64,000 nucleotides of DNA from Lepisosteus oculatus (GCF_040954835.1 NC_090706.1:27723148-27787147), one strand, 5' to 3'; counted from the first letter of the stretch, positions 26,410 to 38,693 are shown. Notes: generated by a model from the sequence alone, not told the origin. Program-made: numbers and translations.

Positions 26410-29400
26410 AATAATTAAAACGTTGCGTATGGACATTGTTAAGATTCGTTTCAGAACTCCCTACAAGCATTGAAACAGCGGATAAAAACGAAGATTCTGA
26501 ATAAGATCCTAAGAAAGCTTACAAACGAGAGGCTGTTAGTTCATCTAACCCATTTGGTAAGTTAACGGAAATCATAATATCAGCTTCAACGACACGGCTG
26601 TCGTTTTGCTCCACACTCCCACAACTCTTTGGGTTCACTCCTGCCTCCTGTTCACGGTTTTAAATGCACGTGCATGAAGTTTCTACCAGTTCCTCTGGCT
26701 CCTGTTTTGCTGTTCAATCTGCACACAAACGTTAACTGCGATGTAAAGCCTAGATTTTCCAAACTTTGTTGGTGGTTGTGTTCTTTGTGCACATTTTATC
26801 AGTAAAGCTCCCTTAAACGTATGATTTCGATCTCCCGTTTTCTTCGTTGTCCATTTAAGGGGCTGGCGAAAACGAAGAGGTACTCGACAATGCTACTGCC
26901 TGGTAAGAAAATTGAATATTATTTAAAAAATTACTATCGAAAATCAGGGGGAAAGGGGTCTTATTAGGGGTCGCAACAGCCACTTTACCTTAAAGTGACT
27001 GTTAAGATGTAACATGCGCTCGTTGCAGTTTATTCTCTCCATCGTTTGAGCGCCTTTCAACGTTCAATGTGCTAAAATCTCGCTTTTTGCTGAAAAGCGC
27101 CTTTTAAGCAGCAGCTTTCTAGTTCTTACTGATTGGTCCTTAGCGTGGGTGTGTTCTTATGGGCGTACATAACCGGGATCAATAACTTCCTAATTTAAGG
27201 AGAAAGGTACTTTCAGTGTGTTTACAGAAACGGGTTTTTGTACGAGACACTACGAGGCTGTGTACAGGAAAGTTTATCGCAAGGGTTACTTTAGTAGTAG
27301 TGGTATTGGCCTGTCCAGAATGAGTTTATTTTTGGCTAAGAAGACAAGAGTGTCTGTGACATATGTTCCAACTCCAAGAATGTTCCTAGAATGCAATTCA
27401 ACACCACGCACCAGCTAGTTACCAAACACACAACATACGAAGTTTACATAGTTACTTGGTGTGAATTTTGTTATCATATACTGACACCACATATCTGATA
27501 ATCACTGTTAACACAGTGAACACAGGCTAAAGTCAATCCGAAAATGATGGCAAAGTTTTCAAATAAAAAATGTTTCATAATATAGTGTTTCACAGTGGTG
27601 CTGTATACAATAAATCCATTTGGTTCATTATATTTTGTAGCTAAACAATTCGAAAGACATATTGTACTGCCTAAAAATAAAATGGTTTTTGAATTATGGG
27701 AATTACATGACAGTGGTTAATTATGAGTTGCAATGGTTAGTACCATCTGTTTCAGATTGCAATAAAAAATGCCAAGAGATAGATTGTTTTCAAAGTGCTG
27801 TCCAAATCACGATATTTTCTAAATGTTTGCATATAGCAGGGTAGTAAATCAAAAACATAAAGTAGGTCATATTAATTCTTGATTATTCCATGAAATTGAA
27901 AATGCTTTTGTATTATCCCTCTGTTCTTCTTATTTGTTGTCAAGGAAGTCCAAAACTCTTATACATGAATACAATTAGTAACCTATATAGTGAACAGCAC
28001 TGGCAGCATTTAAACAAGTAGATTTTATCCCCTACCTTCTGATAACATTTATTCTATAAGGAATCTTTGGAAATGACAAACTTTGAGACAGGAAATGCAA
28101 GTTTGCATCTTTCATTCTTAATAGGATGACTTTTTGTGACAGAAAAACAGTTCCAGACTGCTTTTTTGACATAACATTATACATGCGATTCCTACAATGG
28201 AGACCGAAGTGGGCTCCCTTGTAGACCTAAAGCATGCTGAGATCCTTGGGGATTTAAAGACATTACATAAAAGTGTGCAATAATAATGATTTTTCATCTT
28301 ATTAGTAAGTTTATTAATAGCAACCATAACATCAGAAATAGTAAGCGAAATATGTATGGTATTAATTTCCTACACAAGGTTTCCAACTGTTTGCACTTTG
28401 AACCACAACCCCCAAAATGGCCTGTGGTTCCAGTGATCACGTGATTACCCCGAATGAAAATCTAAAACAGCCCAAATTAAGCATGAGTGTGACTGTCAGC
28501 TCTCCAAACATGCCTTTGTGCAGCCTGTGCTGAATGGAGCAGCTGTCTCCAGTAAGATATGGCTGAGTGATGCAATGTCTGCCAAGCATTACTGCTCTTG
28601 CCCCCTTTTCTTTGTGAGCTTGGCAGCAACGGCTACTCGAATATAATGAAACACAGAGACCAGGCATCCTTCACATCAGGCTGCTCCAAAGACATACAGT
28701 AAAGAAGGACACATGCATTACTGTGTATGCAATCTCATGACCCTCTCGATTTAGGTTAGACGAGGAGCGCGATGGGCGATAGCTCAGCCAGCGACCTGAA
28801 GGGTCGTGCCCTGGCTGAAAAGCAGTGTCTGTGGTCTTGAAAACCTGTGATGCACCATTGTGCGTGAAAGACCCCTCGTCCTTTTACACCACATTACCTA
28901 ATTAGCTTCTTGAGCCAAAGGCAGGACTATTTGTTTTCCCAATTCACTGAAATTTTAGGGGGGGGGACATGAAGAAGACTGATCGGCGAGAGAACTGAGA
29001 TAAAAGAACATTTCATTACCAACCTGTCATTTCAAAGTCTCACCTTCGCTATTAAAAAGTTAAGTGACCCTTGTTTTCCCCAGCGGACAACTGCTGGCAA
29101 GATGCCCCATACATAGTAATTTAATTGGGTGGGCAACGTGCCCATGCTAAAAAATCGGGCCTATTGTTTTTTCATTAAATGTTCCCTCTACTTTTTGGAT
29201 GTTTTATGTCACTTTAAAATGTTGAAAGAATGTTAGGAAATGTGTGCTTGGATTTCCTGGGTTTTTTTTTTAACTCGTTCGGTCTGCCACAAATAAGACA
29301 ACACAGAATGTGTTGCACTGGACTTCATTTTTAACTATAGTGCATGACATTTAATTACAAATGTCCGATATTTCCGCAATGTTTTACAACTTCAAAGAAT

Positions 29401-30790
29401 CTTCCGGGGCGAGACAAAAAGTGCAAAGCGTTGATTTTACCACCGACTTGAAACGGTGAATCGGGGGTACTGCGATTGCTGTTATAAAGATCCACATCAA
29501 TTTGCCCACTGCTCGAGGTTTCAAAAGGGATGCGATTCACGTTTTTGCAAAACAGAATGTTCATGCTTCAGTTTCAAGCTAAACCTTCATTAAAAGCAAG
29601 TTTTGTATTTAAAAGTACACATTAAAGTACACGTGACCGGTATTTGAAGATGTTGTAGTAAAACGTGGAAATCGTGGGTTCTTCCAGTTAAGTGCCTGCC
29701 AAGCAGTTTCACTGACTACTTCAATGTAGGAGAGGGAGGGCTGGCAGCCTTAGTCCAATGAATTATTTTAGCAGAGACGGTTCTTGTCCGCTATTAGTGC
29801 AAAGAAACCTTGTAATTTACCTTCGCCAGTGACTGAAGCCACATTATTTAAATTATAGTGTTGACAAATAGTGGTACGCAGAATCTTAATGCGTATTTCT
29901 GACACGAGGTGCCAAAGCAAGCAATAGAAGAAGATTTATAAGATATAAGAAGATTTTTAGGATGTGAAATAATCGGCCAATTGCATTTATTTCCAGGGAC
30001 CTCTGGCGACACGATTGTACGACGACCTCCCTTGTAAAAACTGTTTCAGTGAAACCTGCCCAGCATGTTATGTAGCTCGTGATGGGCGTCTATGGCATTA
30101 TTACAGGGCATTTAATCGAGTCTGTTTTAAAGGCAATGCAATACCGCGTTAGCAATCGTGTAACAGGATTTTGTTAAAGATTAGTGATGTATGAAATCGA
30201 GTTTTTTTTTTTAATTCGTTTTAATGCGACTAATGAAACTATTGTCTTTTCTGATTGTTTCATCGACCTCGACCCCCATTCGCTAACCCCTGGGGGAAAA
30301 AAGCCTTTTGCTTTACACGAAGACACTGACACATCGCTGCCACAATGGTCTCTGACAAGTTTGCTTGTGTGAATGAAGTCTCAAGTTTGACATTCTAGTT
30401 TTGGTATAAAATGCCTACTGCGTCACATTACTGTATACTGATCTAGTCTCTGTTCATATAGTAGTATTATTGGTAATAAGTCCCAAAGGTGTTAGGTGTC
30501 GCGACTTCACACCGGGTAGCATGAATTGGTGAATAAAGAAATTAAAACGAGCATCACAAACATTCCAAAATTCTTGCGCTTTGCTCATGTGAGTCACGCT
30601 CAGCTCACATACAGCCTAATTTATATAGGAATGTATATATATATGCACTCTTTCTTTAAGACATTCAGCAGATCATCGAACGTTACGTAGTGAAGGGAGA
30701 TGTTTCATGTCTAAATATTCGTAAAAGGTATAAAAAATCACAGTCTCTCGGAACACTTCCACAAAGTTTAGTTTATCCAAGGGGGGAAAC
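26410..30790. other. gene-free DNA upstream of stc2
   Basis: No gene or clear repeat recognised. A weak tRNA-like start (GATGGGCGATAGCTCAGCC near 28770) is not convincing as a tRNA or SINE. Confidence 0.55.
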
Positions 30791-30800
30791 TTTCGGTGTG

Positions 30801-30872
30801 ACCACGCCCCTCAAACTTGGACGTGGATGTCTGCGCCTGTGATTGGTCGGGAGCCACGAATGACAACACCTG
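30801..30872 (+). promoter_or_regulatory. stc2: stc2 proximal promoter motif cluster
   Basis: Within 72 bases are CCACGCCCC (KLF/SP-type, 30802-30810), ACGTG (core hypoxia-response/E-box-like, 30821-30825), an inverted CCAAT box ATTGG (30842-30846) and an E-box CACCTG (30867-30872). They sit 170-240 bases upstream of the TATA box. Mammalian STC2 is induced by hypoxia through HIF-1, so the ACGTG core is a reasonable candidate; function is inferred. Confidence 0.5.
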
Positions 30873-31040
30873 CTGAACTCCTTCATCAAAAATGACACCA
30901 GGGCTTTGCGAAAATATAGGCAGCATCCATCGCCTTTCCAGCACGCGTTCAGTACTTGCTTGAACAGCAAGCGTTAGACAATTGGCTGATCAATTCATAA
31001 GCGCTCCGAGAAACTGGCGCGCTGAAACACACACATACAA

Positions 31041-31047
31041 TATAAAA
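31041..31047 (+). promoter_or_regulatory. stc2: TATA box of stc2
   Basis: TATAAAA lies 81 bases upstream of the start codon. Transcription would be expected to begin near 31070, giving a short 5' leader of about 55-60 bases. An additional upstream start cannot be excluded. Confidence 0.7.
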
Positions 31048-31127
31048 TAGAGCCCTCTTACTGGCTGCACTCTTTCATTCATTTAAAGTGCCGGTTTAAG
31101 AAAGTGAGGCTTTAAGGAGACCGGAAA

Positions 31128-31269
31128 ATGATAGTAAAATGTGCGATAATTCTCCTGATTTTTGCAGTCTTCGAACAAGCGGTGGGGACGGATATTACTG
31201 ATCATCACGAAAACCCGCAAGACAAACCAGCTATCCAGCAGAAAGGACGGCTTTCTCTGCAAAACACAG
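31128..31269 (+). CDS. stc2: stc2 coding exon 1
   Basis: The exon runs from ATG at 31128 to a donor GTAGGT at 31270 and encodes 47 residues plus one base. It holds the signal peptide and the conserved QKGRLSLQNT segment just before the cysteine domain. The start was chosen because it is the only ATG in frame upstream of a hydrophobic leader and lies about 80 bases downstream of a TATA box. Confidence 0.93.
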
Positions 31270-34200
31270 GTAGGTGAAATGCAGGGACGTGAGCTCCAGC
31301 CTGCTGTTCCGCCTGACTCACTCCGTAGACATTTGCTGATGAAATCTTCAACGACTGGAGCTGCCTGTACTGTACACACGTGCTCTGCTTTGATAGTAAA
31401 TGAATGCTTTGTATTAATATTGAGGTTGCCTTTTTTTTTCCATTGCTTTATGAAGTGTCGACGGCTGCGTAAAATTATAGTGTTGATTCTGAGCACATTA
31501 CTGGGAAAGAGGTGATATTCTATGCCCCAGCACGGCATTGTTCCAATTAAAAAAGGAAGTCGATACCTTGCACGAGCAAAGACATTCAATATCTTAGTAA
31601 ACTATTAATAGCACTCCGCAAGGTAGGATAAGTAACATATGGAAACAGGTCCTAAAGGTATATTTAAGATATACATGTGCATATGTGCGAACTTGAACAC
31701 AATTGCAGCACACAAATTAACGAGAGCGTTCAGTGTAAGCAGGCTGTGGCTATACGGCGTTAGTAACACGTAGCATGTTGGTGAAGTATCTGCCAAAATT
31801 CCAAGCTGGAAAAAATACTCTCATAAAAATGTTTAGCAGAAAAGATTATATTGGTTGCTTGGCATGCTTTGTTTAACATTCAACTGGTATGTGGGTGAGG
31901 TGTTTTAGCCGTGGCAAAGAGCGAAATGTAACTTTACGAACGTTTTAAAATAACGGTTCTTAGGAAGGATGGAAGAACTTAACCAGCGTGAATTAACGCG
32001 CCATGAGCAGCACACGAGGAGGAAAGCGTCTCCGGACCCGAAGATTTGATCCTTTGTACAGTATTATCATCACAGGTCCCCTTTTGTTGTGAGCAAACTG
32101 GACATCTTCCCGGGGGGAATATGTTTACGAGGAAATAAAGCAGAATTTAACCCTCGAAATAATGTCCTGTACATTTAGTTCTACACCCCCTCCCCCAACC
32201 CACACATACGCACACCACCACCTTCAAAAAAAAAAAAGACGCAGGTTTGCACATTACGATCCTTCACTCAATCACCCCACTGTGCAATTCAATGCACGTT
32301 TTGACCAGCTCGTGTGATCCAGGCACATTCTCGTCCGGATGCCAACACAAGCACAAGCGCCTCACTTTACCGGCGCACAACTTACAGCTCAAGCCTGTGT
32401 CTCCCCTCACAGAGGCTCTCTCTGTCAGCAACCAGGATTTCTCAAATCAAACAGCCGGCCCAAGAAATCTTTAATTAGCTTTGGCTGTTTTTTTTTTCTT
32501 TCTCCCCCTAGTCCTACCAACGAATGCACGTTTGTGAAATTGCCTTTTTTTCCCCAAAAACTAAAAAAAACGTACGACCTCCGCTTAGTACTGTACGAAT
32601 CATAACCAGTTATATTTACACAGGTAGCCAAAGCGAACATAGATACAGAATAATACTCGTAAATTAAACCCATCTGCGGCAGAAATAATGGAGTGGATTT
32701 GGAGCCCATCATACAAGTACCTTTGGATACGGATCATTACATAGAAATAATTCATTGGAATCGCCTGACGGGCCTTGCCTGAAGCTCCCTGGTTTTAAAA
32801 TGGTTAAGATCACGCTCCGTAGGTGGAGAGATACCATTACTGGTATCTTTCTCTAAACTGACCTTATTAATTCTTTCACTGCGGAGCCGGTACCGCAGTA
32901 CGTGAAGAGACTGGGTTTGGAGACGCCCAGAACAGTAGTCCTTAAAGCGATATAAAAATCGACTTGATTACCATCAGACCGTGTTTTAGATTGCCCAAAA
33001 ACTGCTACGCGCTCAAAACACAGTTTCGTGGTAAATTAACATCAACTTCACACATTCTTTTTAAATGAGAAGAATTTTAAAAAATGCCAAGGATAACTTT
33101 TTTAAAACGTGGGCCGGTACTGCAGTAGTTACAGTAGAGGTAATGCTTCTTTATATACTGTATACATATGCGTGCTAGATCATTTAGATATTTGTTTTTA
33201 TATATATATAAATGCAGGCTGAGATAACGACGATAAACCGTTTCCACTAGATATAATACAATCTGCTGAGAATAGTGACTTATCAGAGGTACTGTAGCTT
33301 GTGTGTGCTCCTCTTTGAAAATGCAAATAAATACGTATTGTAGTCCAGGGTTGATATGGTAAGGAGGGATAACTTTATGCAGTTGTCTTCTCTTTGACCC
33401 ACATAAGCTGTGCTGTTTCTGTGCCCTTCCCTAGGTTTACAAGGTCAATCGTGTAAGGATGTGTCTGTCTCCATTCATCACTTGTGTAAACTCAGAGCAG
33501 ATGGTATTTCATCATGCAAGCATCCCAGTAAGCTTTCAGTACTTGAATGCCAATTTAAAAATAGATGCAATTCAGTCAGAGGGGCACCTCAAAGGTAAAA
33601 AGACATGTGCCTTATCAACCTCTCTCTGCCTCTGTCTCTTCTTCACAAATCCGGTAGAATCAGTGGAGCTGAAGCTGAAGCCCGAGTTTTCAAAAGTCTG
33701 GTGTCACCTGCTTCCCTCTCACCCACTGGTGTACAGTCTCTAAAAACCACACGCGTTGCGGAATAATGTCAGAAAGCCACAGAATATGTTTTGAGCCAAG
33801 GGAGAAAAGAATTGCGTAATTCCAACAATTATTTGTCAGAACGACACGGAACTTGAAGTTACACTCCTCTCTGGGTGTCACATCTTGCATCACGAATGGA
33901 AAATAATGTTTTTACTGATTGCAGTACACTGCATTCGAGCAATGCGCCTTTCTTACAGGAGTTTCTTCATTTTCCTTCAGAGCTACAGCCTACCAGTGTG
34001 TTTTTTTTTATTCTAATGGTCAGGTAAAGGTAGCCACAAGACACTCTGTAAAAGTGACTTAGTTTCATAGATTTATATAAGAGTATAACCATTTTGTAGG
34101 TTTCCTTACTGTAGCAATTTCATATTTAGAGCACTCATTGGGCGTGGAGTAATTGTATAGAGCATCGTCAGGAATGCCTGTTAGTTCTCTTAAGAAGTAC

Positions 34201-37200
34201 ATACTGCTATTCTAACAGACTTAAAGGGTTTTTATTTTATACATTATTAATCAAAACCTCGCCTCATATACCTGGTAATGCCACTTTCTTCTTCCTGTGA
34301 TAGTCATCTGCTCTTTTACATACATTATACACTGATATCATAGCATTTTTTTATTGTTTCACATTGCTTGTGCTTGTGTCATTTTGCTGCAGGTGTTAAC
34401 TGTCAGCGTATTAAAGGATAATTACATTAAGGCTTGGCTGCCGCTCTGGGAGATGTGCTGATGGCACCTCCCTAAATGTATGGCTGCATGATCACCATGC
34501 AATGATAAACCCTTTTCTTGCCAGTAAACCGTGAGGGTTTCAGCGAGAGGCACAGAGAGACCTGCCTCAGGTCTCTCTTTGAAGGACGAGTGACTTTCTT
34601 TACAGAGACAAACCTATCCTTTAACCCAATGAAGCGTTTTGCCATCCTGCTAAGCTCCGTGATTCGGTCTTTATAGGTTGTTGTACTGGAAACCCTCCCA
34701 GTGTCAAGACTCTATGCAGCTGAACAAAATGTCAGGTGTTCTAGAATTCCGCCTGCAGTGTTTTTGCAACACACAGGAATTCCTCAATGTCCTTGCAGAG
34801 GAAGATGTGGTTAGGAAGCAGCTCTAAATCACAGGCTGAGAATTGATTGCTGTCGAAAGGCCTTCTAATTTTCACTTGTCCCTATGAATCTTGTCACATA
34901 GTGCAGCACTTATAAAGATATATAACTGTGTATTTTCAAACAGTGCCCTTATCTATGTAATGTATTCCTTTTTTTCAGGAAGTCTCTACAGTGGGCCAAA
35001 CCACCTTTTGAGATGTTCCTTTTGATTGTTGCTCTTTAAAAAAATGGTGCCAAGTCAATAGCCATTCAACAATGTTTTCATGTTCACTTGTATACTGAAA
35101 TTGATTTTTTTGTGTGTCATCTCTTTTTTTTTTCCTGCCCAGCTGAAATCCAACATTGCCTAGTAAACGCTGGGGATGTAGGATGCGGCGTTTTTGAGTG
35201 TTTCGAAAACAACTCCTGCGAGATCAGGGGACTGCAGGAGATCTGCATGACATTCCTGCACAATGCGGGGAAGTTTGATTCGCAGGTAAAAACCTGACAT
35301 GCGATTCAGCAAGCACTCTTTGGGACACAAATATTGTGACAAGAGTTTTGTACTCCAGAGGGCTGGTCCTCCAAACCTCGATGGGGCCAACAACTTCTCA
35401 GGCCTTTTACTCAGACCAAACGTACGGTAAAACACAAAGCAAAAGACAAAAGGGGAAGCTAAAGGAAAGTGTATATAAAACCAAGAGCAGGAGGCACATC
35501 TTTACACAAAGAATTGTGGGAGTGTGGAACAGGAAACCCAGCCTTGTGGTTGAGGCTGATACTTTGGCTTCCTTCAAGAAAAGGCTGAACAAGATCCTTA
35601 GATCAATATGTTATTAACAACCAAACATACCAAATGAGCACAACGAGCCTCCTCTCGCTCATGTGTAAGCTTTTTTTACCAGTAAAACAGGTTCTGCACC
35701 TCGTTTCAGGAGATTGGATGAAAAGCAGTACCCAGCAGTATTGCTGTAGCTTCCTGATCTGCACTCTCAAGACCACCAGTTCCTCAAGTTGCTTAATAGA
35801 CAGCCCAGCTGCACATGAATCGATGAGGTTTCATATACAATAGCGAATTATCCCGAGCTGTTGGCTTGGGGAACAGGAGATACCTCTGCGTGGGCAAGAT
35901 GCAAGAAAAATGCTGTGAAAAAAAGTAGCCCCTTACAGAACAGTAATATATATAACTTCACAGATGATGTATTGGGTAATAAGCTTTGGGGATTGGAGCC
36001 CTGGGCTCTCCTTGACTGATGTTTTTAAAGGTTTATTTTTGTCCTAGCCATTGCTAAAGGTCTCATTTTTATTTCTAGGAAAATGAGAACCAAAAGAGCA
36101 TGTCACTTCTCCTGCTATTAGTGTTTTACTACCTTAGATGGCTTTGAAACAGCTCCAGCCAGCCTCTGTCTGGGACACAGCCAGGGGTTAGCCATTGCTG
36201 TACGTAGCCAGTGGTTATCCAAGGGGTTGGTGATCCATTGCTCTGCAGGCCAATGTAGTGTTCTTCTTTGACAGGGTAAATCCTTCATCAAAGACGCTCT
36301 GAAGTGTATGGCTCACGGGCTGAGGCACAGGTTCAGCTGCATCAGCCGCAAGTGTCCAGCCATCAAGGACATGGTGTTTCAGCTGCAGAGAGAGTGCTAC
36401 ATCAAGCACAACCTCTGCTCCGCGGCCAAGGACAACGTCAACGTCATGGTGGAGATGATCCATTTCCAGGACCTGTTTCCCAAAGGGTAGGTGCTGCCGC
36501 CCGAGCTTCGATACGACCTGCAGCCAGCCCTGCCAAAGGCATAGCACAGAAAGGGGGAGCCCCCCTGGACTGCCCGAGAAAAACACATAACCCCCCCCCA
36601 AGACAAGTACAAGCATGGCTGCCCTCATTCAGTAATCATCAGAGCATGGCTTTCAGTTTGTTACTATTGTGTGTGACGTATTGTTCTTATCGCTTATTAT
36701 TATACTGATTATAGGGCAGCACAGTGGAGCAGTGGTTAGCATTGCTGCCTCGCAGTGCTGGGGTTCTGGGTTCAGTTCCAGATCTGGGGTGCTGTCTGCA
36801 TGGAGTTTGCAGGTTCTGTTTGAGTGGGTTTCCTCCGGGTGCCCCCGGTTACTTCCCAGAGTCCAAAGTCCACGGTCCAAAGACACACTGGTGGGTTAAG
36901 TGGCCCTGGTGTGAGTGTGTGCCCTGCGATGGACTGGTGGAAACTGGTGTGTTTGCATGTGCCTGCCTTGCGGTGAAATAGAAGTGGTGTTTGAGACATT
37001 TTAAAGTAGGGAAGGGGTTCCCAGGTGAAAATATTAGCTTGAAAATGGGTTATCCATTTAGAAGAGGAGCTGGTAGCACAACACCGAGCCAAACTAAAAG
37101 CACTCCAGTCCAGTGTCATTTACCGTGAGCCTGGCTGTTCTGAGAACTGTGTCTTTTCCCGAATTTGGGCTCATCATGCCAGAAACAAACCCGTATTATA

Positions 37201-38651
37201 GCATATGAAGAGTAGCATTGGAGCTCAGAGTTACAGTTTGTCAAACATTGTGCTCTTCTAAAAGCCTTTGACCTTTGTTTTTAAGAAAGCTGCCAATTAA
37301 ACATGGCCCCACATGGCATTTTTGATGTTATTAAGAGCTTGTGGTTGCTCATTCACTACTAAAACTGTCTGGCGAAGAGCACATTACCCTTTATTTGCCG
37401 TCAAAACAATGCTCAAGTTCACTGACTCCCAAGGATCAATTAATCTTCCGCAGCCAAATTTAGAAACAGCGCAGAGCAGATAGAAGCATGAGTGTCAGGG
37501 TGATCGAGGGAAATTTATTTCACCAACAAAAAAACACCCTCAAGGCACTGAAAGCAGTCTGAAACTGAAAGACAAATGCTGTCAAAAGAAAATAAGTTTG
37601 GATTGCCAGAGCATGGCTTTGAAATGTTTTCTGAAGCCTAGGCAAAGTGTAACCGATCCTTCCAACTGAAACTGCAGGCAGCACTCCAAGTTAAATTAAT
37701 CTGTTTTTTCTGCTACTTTACAGTTGTTATCCAATGGACAATTTATTTTTCTAATTTGGTACACCCTTTCCCCTGATCTTTCTTTTGTTTTTCTAAAATT
37801 GAGTCCTGATATGTGAGGCTCAGAACAGAAACTTTACCACTAGTCTCGGGGTCATGCAGTGGTGCATAGTTTCTTTTTGTAATTTTATGACTGTTTAAGA
37901 CCTGTATACCATTCAGGGTGAACCCTGCCTTGCACCTGTTGCTTGCCAGGATAGGCTCTGGCTCCGCTATGGCTCCGTATTGGATGAAGCCGTTAGAAAA
38001 TGGATGTTAAAGAAGTCATATCATGACAGTATTGTGTCACACTGTCACATTTTGACAGTCTGTTGCAGAGTTTCCAGAGGGTCGAGTTGAGTTTTTGCAC
38101 CACTGACTGTGTCATACTGTGTTGAAAAGATGGACGAGGGGGGGTTGAGGCATCTGGTCTGCCTCAGACGTCAGTATAACGTTTCCTCCTTCTCCCTGCC
38201 ATAACCGCGGCCTGTCTTCTCCGCCTGTCCCGGCTGCAGGCCCTACGTGGAGCTGGTGAACATCCTGCTGAGCTGCGGGGAGGAGGTGAAGGAGGCGATA
38301 ACGCGCAGCGTGCGCCTGCAGTGCGAGCTGAACTGGGGCGCGCTGTGCGACAGCCTCAGTTTCTGCTCCTTCTCCAGGCAAGAGGAGCACGCCTCCCAAC
38401 TGACCCCGGCGCCCGAGCCCCGGAAACAAGGGGACCCCCCGCACCGCGCCCCTGCCGCTGACCCGGCTCAGCCGCCCCCCGAAAGCGAACGGGACCACCC
38501 CCGGACCTCGAGGCAAGGAGAGAGAGAGAAGGGGGGCAAGGCCCACGCCGGACCCCAGCCCCGAAGTCGCGGCCAGGGCTCGCGGCGCTCCAGCATCGAG
38601 GCGGACAAGGCTGAGCAAGACGAGCCCGAGACCACAGACATCCGGAGGTGA
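31128..38651 (+). CDS. stc2: stanniocalcin-2, complete coding span of four exons
   Basis: The spliced exons (31128-31269, 35143-35285, 36275-36486, 38240-38651) give an uninterrupted 302-residue protein, the same length as human STC2. Stanniocalcin-2 is a secreted disulfide-linked homodimeric glycoprotein; in mammals it inhibits the IGF-binding-protein protease PAPP-A and is linked to calcium/phosphate handling. Residues 1 to about 20 form a hydrophobic signal peptide. The mature part has 14 cysteines (53, 62, 67, 73, 82, 106, 117, 122, 136, 143, 178, 194, 202, 208) in the family pattern, and an N-glycosylation sequon NNS at 70-72. C117 aligns with human C120, the PAPP-A-linking cysteine, and C208 with human C211, the likely dimer cysteine. 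Residues about 212-302 are a hydrophilic Pro/Arg/Glu/Gly-rich tail, poorly conserved except for the ending DIRR. STC2 is preferred over STC1 because the motif AEIQHCLVNAGDVGCGVFEC and the DIRR end are STC2-specific, and because nkx2.5 and bnip1 are adjacent. Confidence 0.97.
31270..35142 (+). other. stc2 intron 1, no other gene
   Basis: This 3.9 kb intron is AT-rich and contains only short chance open frames. No repeat family seen elsewhere in the window was recognised in it. Confidence 0.7.
35143..35285 (+). CDS. stc2: stc2 coding exon 2
   Basis: A polypyrimidine tract and CAG at 35140-35142 precede the exon, and donor GTAAAA follows at 35286. The 143-base length is the usual size of this exon in stanniocalcins. 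It encodes residues 48-95, with the sequon NNS and five cysteines, and joins exon 1 in frame to restore an alanine codon. Confidence 0.97.
35336..35690 (+). repeat. LINE reverse transcriptase C-terminal fragment in stc2 intron 2
   Basis: The frame encodes SRRHIFTQRIVGVWNRKPSL and EADTLASFKKRLNKILRS, the conserved end of a non-LTR reverse transcriptase ORF (..FTQRVV..WN.LP..VV.A.....FK). The 3' part AACGAGCCTCCTCTCGCTCA matches the usual end of this repeat in fish. It starts 50 bases after the exon 2 donor and lies in sense orientation to stc2. Confidence 0.65.
36275..36486 (+). CDS. stc2: stc2 coding exon 3
   Basis: Acceptor ACAG ends at 36274 and donor GTAGGT begins at 36487. The 212-base exon encodes residues 96-165 plus two bases, including CISRKCPAI with the PAPP-A-type cysteine (C117) and the QLQRECYIKHNLC segment. 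The phase matches both neighbouring exons. Confidence 0.97.
36714..36940 (+). repeat. tRNA-derived SINE, family A, 5' part, in stc2 intron 3
   Basis: Head GGGCAGCACAGTGGAGCAGT, B-box region TTCTGGGTTCAGTTCCAG, and body to TGCCCTGCGATGGACTGGTG. The 3' third is absent at this place. Confidence 0.88.
37901..38006 (+). repeat. family A SINE, 3' part, in stc2 intron 3
   Basis: CCATTCAGGGTGAACCCTGC, AGGATAGGCTCTGGCTCCGC and CGTTAGAAAATGGATG are the 3' third of family A. It begins at nearly the point where the 36714 copy stops. Confidence 0.8.
38240..38651 (+). CDS. stc2: stc2 coding exon 4
   Basis: Acceptor GCAG ends at 38239 and the stop TGA is at 38649-38651. The exon encodes the end of the cysteine domain (LLSCGEEVKEAI, C194, C202, C208) and the variable charged tail ending TTDIRR. 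It is much more GC-rich than its surroundings, which creates long antisense open frames with no homology. Confidence 0.96.
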
Positions 38652-38687
38652 AAGAGCCGCGTGGTCCAGCCGAACTTTCTCTGAATC

Positions 38688-38693
38688 AATAAA
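38688..38693 (+). terminator. stc2: proximal poly(A) signal of stc2
   Basis: AATAAA lies only 37 bases after the stop codon and is followed by a GA dinucleotide run rather than a GU-rich element. It may be used weakly, giving a very short 3'UTR. Confidence 0.35.

Noticed and set aside
28765-28900. tRNA-like GATAGCTCAGCC start
   Set aside because: No matching B box or foldable cloverleaf was evident.
31083-31589. 168-codon open frame on the minus strand
   Set aside because: It overlaps the stc2 promoter and first exon on the opposite strand, with no homology or splice support.
36215-36628. 137-codon open frame on the minus strand
   Set aside because: Antisense shadow of stc2 exon 3.
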